DNA of 64,000 bases from Muscardinus avellanarius (lineage: Eukaryota > Chordata > Mammalia > Rodentia > Gliridae), in NCBI GenBank assembly GCA_963383645.1, contig OY726569.1, positions 80,506,211 through 80,570,210 of the forward strand. Reading direction: 5' to 3'. Below, in pieces: positions 33,363 to 44,065 of this stretch; position 1 is the first letter of the stretch; every line of letters begins with the position of its first letter. The notes beneath the pieces were generated by a model. The model searched no databases and was not told the origin of the DNA. It saw only the letters and a program-made list of their open reading frames with translations. The position numbers and the translations under genes were made by a program.

Positions 33363-33415
33363 TTTCTTGTCTTCTCCACAATCCTCTTTTTCCTGGTCCT
33401 GGCCCTCTGTTACTC

Positions 33416-33417
<2 letters not shown>

Positions 33418-33469
<52 letters not shown>
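33418..33469. repeat. (TG)n microsatellite, about 25 units
   Basis: Uninterrupted TG run following CACTG; the adjacent 290 bases (33,470-33,760) are GC-rich single-copy DNA leading into element F. Confidence 0.97.
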
Positions 33470-33472
<3 letters not shown>

Positions 33473-33754
33473 CTTGCCTGCTCTGTGTGGTTCCCCTTGT
33501 CCCTCCTACATGTCGCAGCCCCTGCGGCTGCCCACTCGCCTTCCCACTCGCCTGGGTCCCGAGCTTCGGCCCGAGTCCCCCAGCCACTTGCCCCATGCAG
33601 TGCCACTGCCTGGCCTCTGCCTCCTGCCAGGGCCTTGGTCCACTTTGGTTCTAGCCTCGTGCCTCCTTGTGCTCGGGCCCTCCTCTCCCCTTCTTCAGTC
33701 CGCAAATCACTCCTTCCAGTGTCAGCCGGCAAATTGGTTTATCCTCCCCCCAAC

Positions 33755-34095
33755 CCGGCTTTCATTACCTTGCCGAAATGAAGCGATATCTCCTCGGCGG
33801 AGGCTTCCCGTCCGCACCGCCGCTGGCATAATAAATGAAGACAAAGTGCCGGCGGCATAGACCATCTCTCCCACCGCACCACCAGCCGCTGCCAGCTTCA
33901 TTATTCGCTTAAGTTGCCGGAGAGAATTACTTAACCCTGACCCGTGTATTAGGGGCCTGTATTAATGCCGCGACAGCCACCTCTTACTGCAGAGAACAAT
34001 TTATTAGTGCCGAAACAGGCTGCTTTTCTCTGTCATTTTTCCAATCTGAGCTTTGAACACACATCATTAAACTTGTCTGACTCTCTCCCCTTCTC
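33755..34095. promoter_or_regulatory. Candidate conserved non-coding element F (strong)
   Basis: About 340 bases of unusually word-rich DNA: GAAATGAAGCGATATC, GCATAATAAATGAAGAC, CATTATTCGCTTAAG, GAATTACTTAACC, TGTATTAATGCCGCGAC, ACAATTTATTAGTGCCG, CATCATTAAAC. CpGs survive beside homeodomain and SOX-like (ACAATTT) cores, and no repeat is present. No reading frame is favoured. One of the two best enhancer candidates in the window. Confidence 0.55.
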
Positions 34096-34435
34096 CATCA
34101 TTCCTTTTCATTTTTTTAAACAGAAAGCACCATAGAGAATGGAGATTGTTCTGAAAATCTCCAAGTGCCTCTCCTTTCCTTCTTTTCCTATTTCCTGTTC
34201 TCTCCTTGGGCTTTTTTGGGTCCTGCTCGCTCTCTTATATTTCGAGTCAGATTATGTTGGGAGGGAACATTTGGTGTCTGGAAGGCCATCAAGTTGTCCT
34301 TTGGGTGTAGGGCTAGGGGCTAGAAGGACCCAGCCCTCTGTCCCTCCAGTCCTGTCTCTCTCAGATGCCTCCACCTTGGCCTCTTTTTGTGCTTTCAGCT
34401 GGAGCATCTTACTTTGCAAGCAGGCCTTAGAGCCA

Positions 34436-34625
34436 GACACATGCCCGTAATCACCCGTAATCACTATGAGGAGTTTGAGGCAGGAAGATTGCAAGTTCGA
34501 GGCCAGCCTGGGCAACTAAGCAAGGCCCTGTCTCAAAAGTAAAAGGGGGGGCAGGATGTAGTTCAGCGGTAGAGCACCCTGGGTTTGATACCCTGTATTA
34601 ACAAAATAAATAAATAAATAAATAA
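34436..34625 (+). mobile_element. Old B1-dID SINE
   Basis: B1 part GGAAGATTGCAAGTTCGAGG and CCAGCCTGGGCAACTAAGC keeps an ancestral B1-like CAGCCTGG; ID part GGATGTAGTTCAGCGGTAGA; tail (AAAT)n. Probably an early subfamily. Confidence 0.85.
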
Positions 34626-34629
34626 AGAC

Positions 34630-35860
34630 AAGGGCTGGACTTAACTATGTTGGTGGGAAAAGGGGTGCGGGGGACCCTCGATCATACCCCCTGGCAGGGC
34701 ATGGGGGCTGTTGGCTTCCGGGTGTTCTCAGCTCTGCCTCAGCACCTGAGCTCAAACAGCAGCAGCCACGAACTTGCTGGCACCCGTCTGGGCTTTCCCG
34801 CCCTGTCGCAAGCCCCGTCACAGCCCCTGCGGCTGCCCAGAGCCATGTGGACCCAGGCTCCGACGTGTGGCCGCCCCATCCTACCTTTGTACTGGGGGCA
34901 CATATGATCCCATCTTCAGTTGTGTTTCCCCCAGAGCAGAGCATGAGCAGACCAGAGTATGGATCATTTGAGAGGAAACAGCAGGAATCGGGAATGAGGG
35001 GTGGGGAGAGCAAGGCCCATAACTCACCAAGAGAGTGAGTGCTGTTGTAGGTGGGGTTTGACTCCACCAGGCTCTCTGATCTGGGTACAGAATGCTCCCA
35101 AAATTATCCTCCTGGAGAGCCTGAGGTATCTGTCCACAGAGTCCTGTCTCCCATTGGCCAAGGGGTATGAAAACCCCGTTCTTCTCCCTGTGCTGGGTGC
35201 ATGTGTGTGTGTGTGTGTGTGTGGGGAGGGGGTACTGCTGAGCACCTGCCTGGGCAGAAAACTGGAGAGAAAGGTGAGGCTACCGCTTGAAACTGGTTGG
35301 GATAGACAGGCTCCCACGGCACTGACCAGCACAGCTCTGGCTGAGATCAGAGGTAGACCAGGAGGATATGGGTGTACCCCATAGACCCACCTCCTCTCTC
35401 CACCTGCCCCCACAGCCCCCGGCAGTCCTCACTGCTGAGGCTGACCAGGGCCTGCGTGCAAGGGCCAGGCAAGCGCTCAAACAGGCGGGGCAGGACAGGG
35501 CATAAGCAGGCACTGGTAGAGGCTGGTAAGCTGGGGAGTGAAGACAGCATGAGCTATTCGACAGGCACGTTTGGGGACCAGCAAACCAGGCCTGCAGACT
35601 GCCCCTTAGCACCAGGCAGGGACCTTAAGATGGATGAGACTTTTCTGAAGTTTCTCCTCACTTCTTTTGCATTCTTCCCAACTCTACCCGATAGCTTGGG
35701 GGACTGTTTGGAAGTGAATCCTAGAGAGAGGGACTTATTAAGGAGAGGAGAAGAGCTGGAAAGCCCATCTCAAGGCCTGTGTCTTTTCCCCAAGCCCAGT
35801 CCTTCCCAAATTCCCTGGGCCTCCAGATCCCTGCAACCCTCCCTCCCGCTTAGCTCGATA
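34630..35860. other. GC-rich single-copy DNA
   Basis: Only the short TG tract at 35,202 is a recognised repeat. The 249-codon frame at 35,372-36,121 has no domain, runs through element G's pyrimidine stretch and is not called as coding. Confidence 0.4.
35202..35222. repeat. Short (TG)n
   Basis: Ten TG units then GGGGAGGGGG. Confidence 0.9.
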
Positions 35861-35864
35861 GCTC

Positions 35865-36260
35865 TTGAAAAGTTCTCTAATCACCTCCCTGCTTCCTGCA
35901 TTAATGAGCCTCTCATCTCACTGATGGCAATCAGAATATTTGCTTATGAAAGGGACACGGTTAATAACACGATTGCTCCCCTCCGCCTCTTTCCTTCCTC
36001 TCCTCCCCCCTCCCCTTCCCTCACCCTCCACACAATTCTCTCAATTAACGATAGGCAGAAATTAATTTTTCCCCTCGATCGAAACAATTGCAGGGAAGTG
36101 CATTGCCAGCGTGGTTTCTGATAGGGACTGCTCCCAGCAGAGCCCAGAGAAAGGAGGGGAGATGCTGGCGATAAGCAGGCTCTATCTGCAGGCACAGGAC
36201 AGAGTAATACAAATGTTATCCTTAGAAATGTACTTAAAGAGGATATGTTTATAATTCGGA
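35865..36260. promoter_or_regulatory. Candidate conserved non-coding element G
   Basis: Includes TGCATTAATGAGC, GGTTAATAACACGATTG, CTCAATTAACGATAGGC, AAATTAATTTTTCCC, CGATCGAAACAATTGC and a final TTATAATTC, spaced by a pyrimidine-rich run at 35,985-36,030. Dense homeodomain and SOX-like cores in repeat-free DNA suggest a developmental enhancer. Confidence 0.5.
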
Positions 36261-36621
36261 GGGGACTTTCGGGGCTCTCCTGCCCTCCCCCACTCTCCAG
36301 GGCACTCGACTCCACTCACTTCTGTGAGTCAGAACCCAGAGTTTGTTGGGAAGCTGCTGCTGGCCCTGCAGGAAAGGAGACCAGGTCAGCCAGGGGGCAG
36401 GCCAAGGACCAGGCCCCAGGGCTTAGGCCACTGTAATACTGCTTACTGTGTGGCCAAGCGCCAAACACCACTTGTGAGGTCTGACTGTGTGTGGCTCTCC
36501 AGGTGAGGCCTGGCTGTCTGCCACCTTGTATCACCCCATCACCCCTCTGCACCTGCGTGGTGTTTGTTTGTTTTGGTGTGGGCCTGTGTGCAAGCCAAGA
36601 TCATATCCCGGCAAGCTGGTT

Positions 36622-36783
36622 TTAAGAACGTAGGCCCTGGAGCCTGACAGCTGGGCTTGGATCCTAGCTCAGCTGCTCGATAGCTCTGCAATCACAGGCA
36701 AGTTACTTAACTACTCTGTCTTCTTTTCCTCATCTGTAACAAGGTGATTGCAACTAACTTATAGGGTTGTTATGAGGACTATG
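36622..36783 (+). mobile_element. MIR SINE (well preserved)
   Basis: Near full length: GCTTGGATCCTAGCTCAGC, CACAGGCAAGTTACTTAACT, TTTTCCTCATCTGTAAC, TTATAGGGTTGTTATGAGG. Confidence 0.9.
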
Positions 36784-36784
36784 G

Positions 36785-37285
36785 TTGTATCAGTCAGCTT
36801 CACATTACTACCACAAAATACCTGAGGCAATTACTTTTTTTTTGTTTTTGTTTTTGAACCAGGGATTGAAACCAGGGGCATTCTGCCTCTGAGCTACAAC
36901 CCCAGGCCTTTTTTTATCTTTTATTTTGAGATAGGGTCTTGCCAAGTTGCTGATGTGCTGGCCTCAAACCTGTGATCCTCCTGTCTTGGCCTCCAAGTAC
37001 TGGGATAACAGGTGTGTGCGGCTGCACGCAGCTTGAAGTAATTAAATGTAAAGGGTTATTTTGGCAAGGGCAGCACATCAGGGCAAAAGTGCGTGTTAGA
37101 GAAAGTGTTCCCATCATGAGCCGGGAAGGGAAAAAGGAGAGAGAAGACCAGCCAAGGTCCCACAATCCCCTTCAGGAGCAAGCCTTCAGTGACCTGAGGG
37201 CCTCCTCTAGACCTCACCTCCCAATTGTGCCACCCTGGGCAAGCCTCCACTCCACAGACCTTTGGGAGATAGTCGATATCCAAAC
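36785..37285 (-). mobile_element. MaLR LTR opened by a SINE
   Basis: Left 36,785-36,830 (TATCAGTCAGCTTCACATTA), right 37,033-37,285 (GGGTTATTTTGGC ... AGACCTCACCTCCCAATTG ... TAGTCGATATCCAAAC), in reversed MaLR order. Confidence 0.65.
36831..37032 (-). mobile_element. B1-dID SINE
   Basis: GAACCAGGGATTGAAACC to GTGTGCGGCTGCACGCAGC; the last part carries changes. Confidence 0.92.
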
Positions 37286-37471
37286 TTTAGAACTTGGTAA
37301 GTGCTTAGATTAGAATATGGCATGTAGCAAGTGCTATTTACATGTTTAGTAAAGAAAAATAAAAGCCAGTGCTGTGTGGCAGTCAGGAATTTATCCATCC
37401 TTCATTCAATAAAATTCACAGTACACTGGTCCTTATGGAGGAAGGATATAGATATTTTTAAGTTTGACAGA

Positions 37472-37693
37472 GGCAGGAGCCGCTGCACGTGCCTGTAATC
37501 CCAGGAGTGGGAGACTGAGACCGGAGGATTGCAGTGTCTGACCTAGCCTCAGTAACCCAGCAAGACCCTCAGAGACTCAGTGAGACCCTGTTTCAAAAGA
37601 AAAAGGGCAGGGGGTGTAGTTCAGAGGTAAAAATGCCCCTCTGTTCAATCCTCATCCCCCCCCCAACAAAAAAAAAAAAGAAAGAAAAAAATG
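37472..37693 (+). mobile_element. B1-dID SINE
   Basis: Full copy with a C9 run before the A tail (CATCCCCCCCCCAAC). Flanks AGTTTGACAG / GATTTGACAG form a weak TSD. Confidence 0.9.
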
Positions 37694-37999
37694 ATTTGAC
37701 AGTGTCTATACTTTTGAGTGGCAGACAACCCCAAGCATTCAAAATAATAGCAGGGTGTGAAAGGGCTCTAAGATGGAGAAATTCTGCCAGGACAATCAGG
37801 GCTGGCTTCCCAGAGGAGGTGGGCTCTGAGCAGAACTTTAAAGAACACGCTCCAGGTCTGTGGGTTGGGAAAGGCTGCTGCCGGGTAGAGAAACAGCCTG
37901 GCAGCCTGGCACGTTGGAGAACTGGGTGGGGGAGGCAGGGTTAGAGGAGTCCCTTTCCCCACCTTTCCCACCCCCACTGCGTCCAATCCGCCCATCTCT

Positions 38000-38700
38000 C
38001 AATATCCAAGAAAGATTAACTTCTCTGCGAGAGAGGAAGTTATCATTAGCCGAGAATTAGAAGAGTGATTAATGATCCCCCCCTCCCCAGGCCTTATCTG
38101 GCCGAGCTGGACAATGCGGCGGGCTGGGGGGGGGGGAGGAAGGAGAGGGGAAAAAATGGAAAACAATAAATATTAAGTGCAAGGGAAAAAAAAGAGAGAG
38201 AGCGCGCAGCGCCGTTCCCACTTGTTAGATTGAAGGCGCCTCTCCAGAGGGGGCAAGGCTCCAAATTGCTAATTAGCGCCTCTGAAAAGGCCGGGCTCTG
38301 ATATGCCGCTGAAAGGCGGGAGATGAAGGCGCGGCGAGCCGCCTCCCTTTGACTGGCCTTCATCCCTCCCCGAGCCCCGGGCCGCGAACAATGAGGCGGG
38401 GGGCGCAGGCTCCCCCAGGCCTCGCCGGGACGCCCCGGCCGCGCGCGCCATGTGGAGGGGGAGATAAGGCCGAGCGAGGGAAGAGGCTCACTCCCAGGGG
38501 CCCAGGGAAAATTTGCAGTTATTATGAAGGAGATGAGACAGATTAAAAGCCCTTGTGCTCGCAGCTTTGCCCCTTCGTTTAGTGGCTTCATCTTCGAGAT
38601 GAAAGAAGTTGGAAATGACTTTCTCTGCTTTGCGCTGCGAGAAGCTTCCTGGCGCATTTCTTGACTTTATTCTTCCTTTTGTTTCTGGCCTCCTGTGTTT
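38000..38700. promoter_or_regulatory. Candidate conserved element H with small CpG island
   Basis: Left part holds GAAAGATTAAC, GTTATCATTAGC, GAGTGATTAATGATC and AATAAATATTAAGTGC (NKX-like TTAAGTG). The centre has the perfect palindrome GCTAATTAGC at 38268-38277 flanked by repeated GGCGCC/GCGCC. The right part (38,300-38,470) is CpG-rich, with CGCGGCGAGCC and GGCCGCGCGCGCC. This could be an enhancer, or a promoter of an unannotated non-coding RNA. No exon can be proven. Confidence 0.5.
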
Positions 38701-38939
38701 AACCCCTGAAAGGCTGCACCGTGCCGTCACGGGCACCTGAGGCCCGGAAATAAGGGCAGGTAAGGGTGTTCTGGGTTGATCCCTGGGAGCTGGACTTGTT
38801 GGGCCTGTGGCTTCTACCTCTGGGGGCAGGGGCTGAGCTGGGGAGGTGATGGGCGGGCCCAACCTGGATGGCTCCAAGAGGAGGCCCGGGTCCCATTATC
38901 CTGATAGTTGGAGGCTTCCAGAATGGGGTGGGAGGGGAG

Positions 38940-39130
38940 CTGGCTATGGGGGCAGTAAGGCACTGAGCTTATTAAGCACGGGACTCCAGAACCAGACATC
39001 CAGGGCTCAAGCCCAGACCCCACCACGTTGCCTGTGCCCTTGGGCAAGGTACTTGGTCCCTGTGCCTCCATTTCCTTCCTGTTTACTGATGACGGTAATA
39101 CAGTATGAATACCAACGTGATAGGTGGGGT
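38940..39130 (+). mobile_element. MIR SINE
   Basis: GGGCTCAAGCCCAGACC, CCTTGGGCAAGGTACTTGG and TCCATTTCCTTCCTG. Confidence 0.75.
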
Positions 39131-39189
39131 AAACTGGTGGCAATCTTGCCTATGGTTTTTCGTGCCTCCCTGTATCTACATCCTTGCTA

Positions 39190-39615
39190 GTGCCACTGAT
39201 TGTGGGCTTGGGTACTTGATCTGCTTTGGCCAAAGTCAGTCACAAATTTGACTCAAGTAAGACCTGAGAAAGTGTCAGTGACATCTGTTTCCACCCCTTC
39301 TCTTAACATCCTGCTAGGGTTGTGAGAACATGCAAGCACTGGCCTCTGATCATGAGAGCATGACTAGGTCCACTGGCTGGAGGCAGGAGGGAGATATGAG
39401 GTCGGGAGTCAAGTTATCGCAATGACACTGCAGGACATCTAGTTGACTATACATGTATAAGCAAGCCCACCCAAGATCAGCCAAGCCTAGCCCAGGTGGG
39501 CAGAACTTTCTAGCTAACCTATGGACTTATACAAAGTAATAAGTGAATATTGTTTTAAGCCCAACTAAATTTGGGCTGATTTGTTATGCAGCATGATGAT
39601 AAAAAAGATAACTGT
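39190..39615 (+). mobile_element. Ancient LTR-like repeat
   Basis: The 3' end TTGTTTTAAGCCCAACTA, GGGCTGATTTGTTATGCAG resembles that of the element at 10,960. Family uncertain. Confidence 0.5.
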
Positions 39616-40716
39616 TACACAGTTGATCTCTAGAAATTACATGCCGCCATAAACAAAACCAAAACTTATTCTCACATTGGCTTTGGGATTGGAAAACAAG
39701 TGCAGGCTAGAAAGGATGGTAAAGAAACTGCTATAGCAACTTGGAGGAAAAGGTGACACATACTATGTCTGGTGAAATAACTGGCAGAAACTGTTGTCTG
39801 TTGTAATTTGGAAGAGAGAGGTATCTGATGTACTTATGGATTTTAAAAATGAAATTCCAGGTAGAACAGTGAAAGGATCAGATGATGGCTGTTACTAGTG
39901 GAATTTTATAAGGGGCTGTGAGAAAGCAGTAAACTAAGGAAATGGTCAGGGTGTTAAAATTTAGAGAGAATATAAAAAGCTCAGAACTTGCTAGATCAGA
40001 GAAGAAGACCATTTCTCATCTCCAGCTGTTTTAGCTGTAGGAGATGCTCAATGTAATACGAGGCTTGAGACTTTCACTTTTGGTATTAATGAAATAACAG
40101 AAACTGCATTTACCCTCTCATCTTAAACAATTAGGGGAATATAAAAAAATTTAACAAGTAACAAGGTAAGATGAATAGTGCCTGGAAAACAAAAGAAAAT
40201 TATGAGACATAGAGAAATAGGAAAGTGCAATTATAATGTAAAGAAAAATCTATCAATAAAAATAGAGCCTGTAATTGCACAGATGACAGGAATGGACAAG
40301 AATAGTGTCTACTAGTAAACAAATAGAAAATTGACTTGTAGAAAATTACAGCTGTTATAACTTTGTCCCATATGTTAAACAAAGTAGAAGAAAACAGTTT
40401 ATAAAGAACTAAAGAAGAGACAAAAAGCCTCAAATCTAACTTTTGTAGATATATGTCTGAGATTTAAAAATATATATTAGATTAAATAAACAGCATATTA
40501 GATGCTGTAGAAGATTAGTGATTATGAAGACTTAGCAATATAAACTATCTCAAATAAAACACAACAATAAACATCAGTAAACATCCCTGTCCCTCTCCAT
40601 GAAACAGCCGAAGATCACAAGAAGGAATAAAGAGATTAAAAACAAAAGAAGAACTTAGAGTAAAAAAAAAAAAAATAAAATATATATATGTCTTGATTTA
40701 CAATGGAGTTACATTC

Positions 40717-41461
40717 TGTGATAGTTAATTTGTTTGTTTGCTTGTTTTTGTGGTACTGGGATGGAACCCAGGAGTTTTCTACTTCCGGGCTACACTCCCA
40801 GACCTATTTCATATTTTATTTGGAAACAGGGTCTCACTAAGTTGCTGAGAGCCTCACTAAGTAGCTGAGGCTGGCTTCGAACCTGTGCGATCCTCCTGTC
40901 TCAGCCCCCCAGCGCTGAGATTACAAGCGTGCGCCACCACGCCCAGCTTGTGATGGTCAACCTGGATTGTCAACTTGACTGGATTATGTAAACACCTAAG
41001 ATATGACTTTGGGTCTGTTGATGAGATGATTGGCATGTAGAAGAGCAGATTGAAGAGGAAGTCCCGCCCTCAAGGTGGGCAACAGTGTCCTGATAGACTG
41101 GGGACCTGGATGAAAGGAAGGAGGAAGCCATGTGAAGGCAAAAGCATGGGTCTTCCTGAGAAACAGTGTGTCTACCTTTGCTTGGAATAACCTTCAGCCC
41201 TTTTGCCCTTTGAACTGCACTTCATCAGTGTTTTACTGGAGTTTTCTGGCCCTTCTATCTGGGACCGAGACTGCATGATTGGTTGCTCCTATTCTGAGAA
41301 TATAGCTCTTGGACCACTCAACCAGCTGCTGGTTCCTACAGCTCTCTGTGTGCTGGTGGCCACTTGGGACTACACTGCTTTGGACTTTAAGCTGATCTGA
41401 CAAATCCCCTTTCACCATATACATACCCTCTGAATTCTGTTACTCTAGAGGACCCTAATAC
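40717..41461 (+). mobile_element. LTR-like element inside the Tigger copy
   Basis: Starts TGTGATAGTTAAT, ends GACCCTAATAC, and is flanked by ACATTC (40711-40716) and ACATCC (41462-41467), a 5-6-base duplication as made by LTR elements. A SINE interrupts it. Resembles ERVL/MaLR-class LTRs; no coding frame. Confidence 0.65.
40739..40948 (-). mobile_element. B1-dID SINE inside the LTR
   Basis: Variant copy (GGGATGGAACCCAGGAG; GAGAGCCTCACTAAGTAGC). Flanks TGTGATAGTTAA and TGTGATGGTCAA are a diverged TSD. Confidence 0.93.
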
Positions 41462-41626
41462 ACATCCCAATAAACCAGTCATAAGTTGAATACTGAACCT
41501 AACCTAACCTGTCAAACATCATGGCTATTTTACCTTAAACCTGTTCAGAACACTTATATTATCCTACAGTTGGGCAAAATCATCTGACACAAAGTCTATT
41601 TTATAAATAGCTACTTTATAATAAAG

Positions 41627-41928
41627 TGGGATGAGTCAGGTCCCTCCCCCCTCCCCACGTGATCTCACAGCGAAGGCAGGAGGCGGAACCCTGGAGGGGG
41701 AGAGTCCACTCAGTAGACAACAGACATCGCGAGAGAAGCGGCGTTCTCAGCTTAGTCCCACCTCCAAGACACCCTGTTTTAAGAAGCAGCTTTTGCACTC
41801 TAGCCTCGGATGGACCTGCTGGGCATGACCGGGGCCAGCCTCCGTCCCCGAGAGGACCCCACCACCCACCATTAAAAGCTGATACTATGCATACTGGACT
41901 CCTCTCGTGTTTTTACACAGCACCTAAC
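41627..41928 (+). mobile_element. Candidate solo LTR, about 302 bp
   Basis: GC-richer block splitting the Tigger sequence TATAATAAAG|TGTTGAATAT. AAAG sits on both sides (41623-41626 and 41929-41932). The block begins TGGGATGAGTC, has ATTAAA near 41,872 and a following GTGTTTTT. LTR reading inferred; family unknown. Confidence 0.55.
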
Positions 41929-42111
41929 AAAGTGTTGAATATCTCATGTGATTTATTGAGTACTGTACTGGGAGTGAAAACCATGATGGTTATATGGGCC
42001 CTATTTCACACCATTGTAGTCAAGAAATTATAAACAGAACCATTGTAAGTTAGGTACTATCTGTAGAGTTCTGGAAGTAGACGGGAAGTAGGAGAAGAAA
42101 AATTATTGTAT

Positions 42112-42330
42112 GTGTGTGATCCAGGGAATTGAACCTCAAAGCATTCTACCTCTGAGCTACACCGCCGAACCTATTTTAATTATTTTAAAAATTTGAAACA
42201 GAATCACCCTGAGTTGCAGAGGGCCTCCCTAAGTTGCTGAGGGTGGCCTCAAAACTGCGACCCTCCTGTCTATGCCTCCCAAGTACTGGGATTACAGGCA
42301 TGCAGCACCAGGTGTACACCTGGTTTATAA
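42112..42330 (-). mobile_element. B1-dID SINE
   Basis: Between the Tigger end and the resumed L1: AGGGAATTGAACCTCAAAGC to GGCATGCAGCACCAGG. Confidence 0.9.
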
Positions 42331-42485
42331 TCAGATCTCTTAAAGATAGTAATAAGGAGGAAATATTAACAGTGGTAAGAGTATGAAGTCATATGACTAG
42401 AAGAAGAAAGATAAGGATAGCAGACGTAGTCTTTGAATAATGTGAGCCAAAAGACAGTGGAGCAACATCTTTAAAGTACTGAAAG

Positions 42486-42971
42486 ATGCTGTGCCCGGTG
42501 GTGCACAGCTGTAATCCCAGTACTTGGGAGGTTGAGGCAGGAGGATGGCAAGTTCAAGGCTGACCTCAGCAACTTAGATGCTCAGCAGCTTAGGTAGACT
42601 CTGTTTTATAAATAAATAAAAAGGGGTTGGGTTGTAGCTCAAAGGTAGAATGCTCCTGGGTTCAATATCCAGTACTGCAAAAAAAAAATTATTAAAAAAA
42701 ATGAAGACAGCCGGGCATGGTGGCACACGCTTGTAATCCCAGTACTTGGGAGGCTGAGACAGGAGGATCGCGCAGGTTCAAAGCCAGCCTCGGCTACTTA
42801 GTGAGGCTCTCAGCAACTTAGTGAGACCCTGTTTCCAAATAAAATATAAAATGGGTTAGGGCTATATCCTGGAGATAGAAGACCCCTGGGTTCCATCCCC
42901 AGTACTACAAGAAGAAGAAGAAGAAGAAGAAGAAGAAGAAGAAGAAGAAGAAGAAGAAGAAGAAGAAGAAG
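42486..42971 (+). mobile_element. Two B1-dID SINEs in L1; second with (AAG)n
   Basis: 42,486-42,690 (classic) and 42,709-42,908 (variant, TTAGGGCTATATCCTGGAG), the latter running into about 21 AAG repeats to 42,971. Confidence 0.93.
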
Positions 42972-43268
42972 GTGTTCAAGAACAAGAAGAAGAAGCCGAT
43001 GACGACGACAATGTAAAGACCTTTTCAGAGAAGCCAAAGGTGGGAACAGCATCACAAACATACCAGAGGGAAAAGAAATGTTGAAATATTTCAGACAGAA
43101 GTATTATCATACACGGAGATCTAAATCTGCACAGAAGAATCAAAGGCACCAAAAATGGTATTTTAAAACTATAAAAATTTTTAATTTAAAATCTCTTTAA
43201 GCAATAACTGAGGCAAAAAAGCAAACAAAAAAACCCAATGTATTGTGGGAAAATAAAAAAAATTAAAA

Positions 43269-43325
43269 GCTCTGGGGATATATCTCAGTGGGATAGTACC
43301 CTGGATTCAATCATCCTCAGTACCA

Positions 43326-43371
<46 letters not shown>
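43269..43371 (+). mobile_element. ID half with (CA)n
   Basis: GCTCTGGGGATATATCTCAG ... CATCCTCAGTACCACC then (CA)n 43,326-43,371. The B1 half is absent. Confidence 0.85.
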
Positions 43372-43374
<3 letters not shown>

Positions 43375-43443
43375 TGAGGTAGGATAGAAGAAATAAAATA
43401 TAGGTAGAAAGGAGATATAAGGAGAAAAAGGAAAAGTAACTTT

Positions 43444-43906
43444 ACTATGAAAGCTCGGGACAAAGCCTGTTACACCCCAAAGTTTCTATTGACCATCCTC
43501 AGGGAAGTATCTGTTGATCAGAGAACAAAGGTCACACAAGAGATCAATCTTCTTGGGCATTTTGACCAGTTTAAAGGAAATGGATACCTACTGATAAGAC
43601 AATGAAGGTCAGGACCTGGAAGATGATCTCAACACCCTAAATCACCCTGTGACTGCTGGAATGAGCTCATCCTCACATACCTCCCCCTGCCCACCCTTCA
43701 GACAAGCCCCCTATAAAAGGAAACTTCTGCACTCCCCAAATACTCTCTCACTTCTGGGGTGGCCCGCAGTCTGAATGTGTACCTCCTACTTTCCTAAATA
43801 AATCTCTCTCTATGTCTCTGGCATGGGCTGACATTCTTTGTTGTTATGTAAGCCAAGGACCCTGCCAATCCTGAGTTAAGGAATCAGCCCTTCTCCTGTG
43901 ACACTA
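43444..43906 (+). mobile_element. Solo LTR of a class I endogenous retrovirus
   Basis: 455-base block 43,448-43,902 starting TGAAAGCTCGGG and flanked by ACTA (43444-43447 and 43903-43906), a 4-base target duplication. It has TATAAAA at 43712-43718 and AATAAA at 43797-43802, placed as in a U3-R structure, and no internal viral genes. It sits in the L1. Class assigned from the 4-base TSD and the TGAAAG start. Confidence 0.75.
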
Positions 43907-44065
43907 CAAACCTTACAGCAACCACTAAAAATATCAGAGCCATACTTAGTAAGCCAACAAAGGAGAAAAAGGAAACCATAAAGAGCAATCTAGAAGAAGA
44001 AAAAAGGAACAAAGAACAGATGGGGCAAAGAAATAGTGTGGTCGTGTCTTTAAACTCGACTGTTA

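Larger units (their letters stand above)
40690..42064 (+). mobile_element. Tigger-like DNA transposon with two insertions
   Basis: Pieces 40,690-40,716, 41,462-41,626 and 41,929-42,064. The left end TTGATTTACAATGGAGTTAC mirrors the right end ACCATTGTAAGTTAGGTAC, giving a terminal inverted repeat. Internal words (ATAAACCAGTCATAAGTTGA, CCTACAGTTGGGCAAAATCA, GTGTTGAATATCTCATGTGA) fit TcMar-Tigger type MITEs. It lies inside the L1. Confidence 0.75.

Noticed and set aside
33265..33860. Frames of 155-175 codons around 33.3-33.9 kb
   Set aside because: They begin in a SINE, cross the (TG)25 tract and end in a candidate non-coding element.
35372..36121. 249-codon open frame
   Set aside because: Unremarkable composition, runs into pyrimidine-rich non-coding DNA and no family match recognised.
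36387..36400. Third CTCF-like motif (CAGCCAGGGGGCAG)
   Set aside because: Two mismatches in the left half and no partner site; too weak to list as a feature.
43448..43902. Complete endogenous provirus
   Set aside because: Only a single LTR is present; no gag, pol or env sequence and no second LTR nearby.
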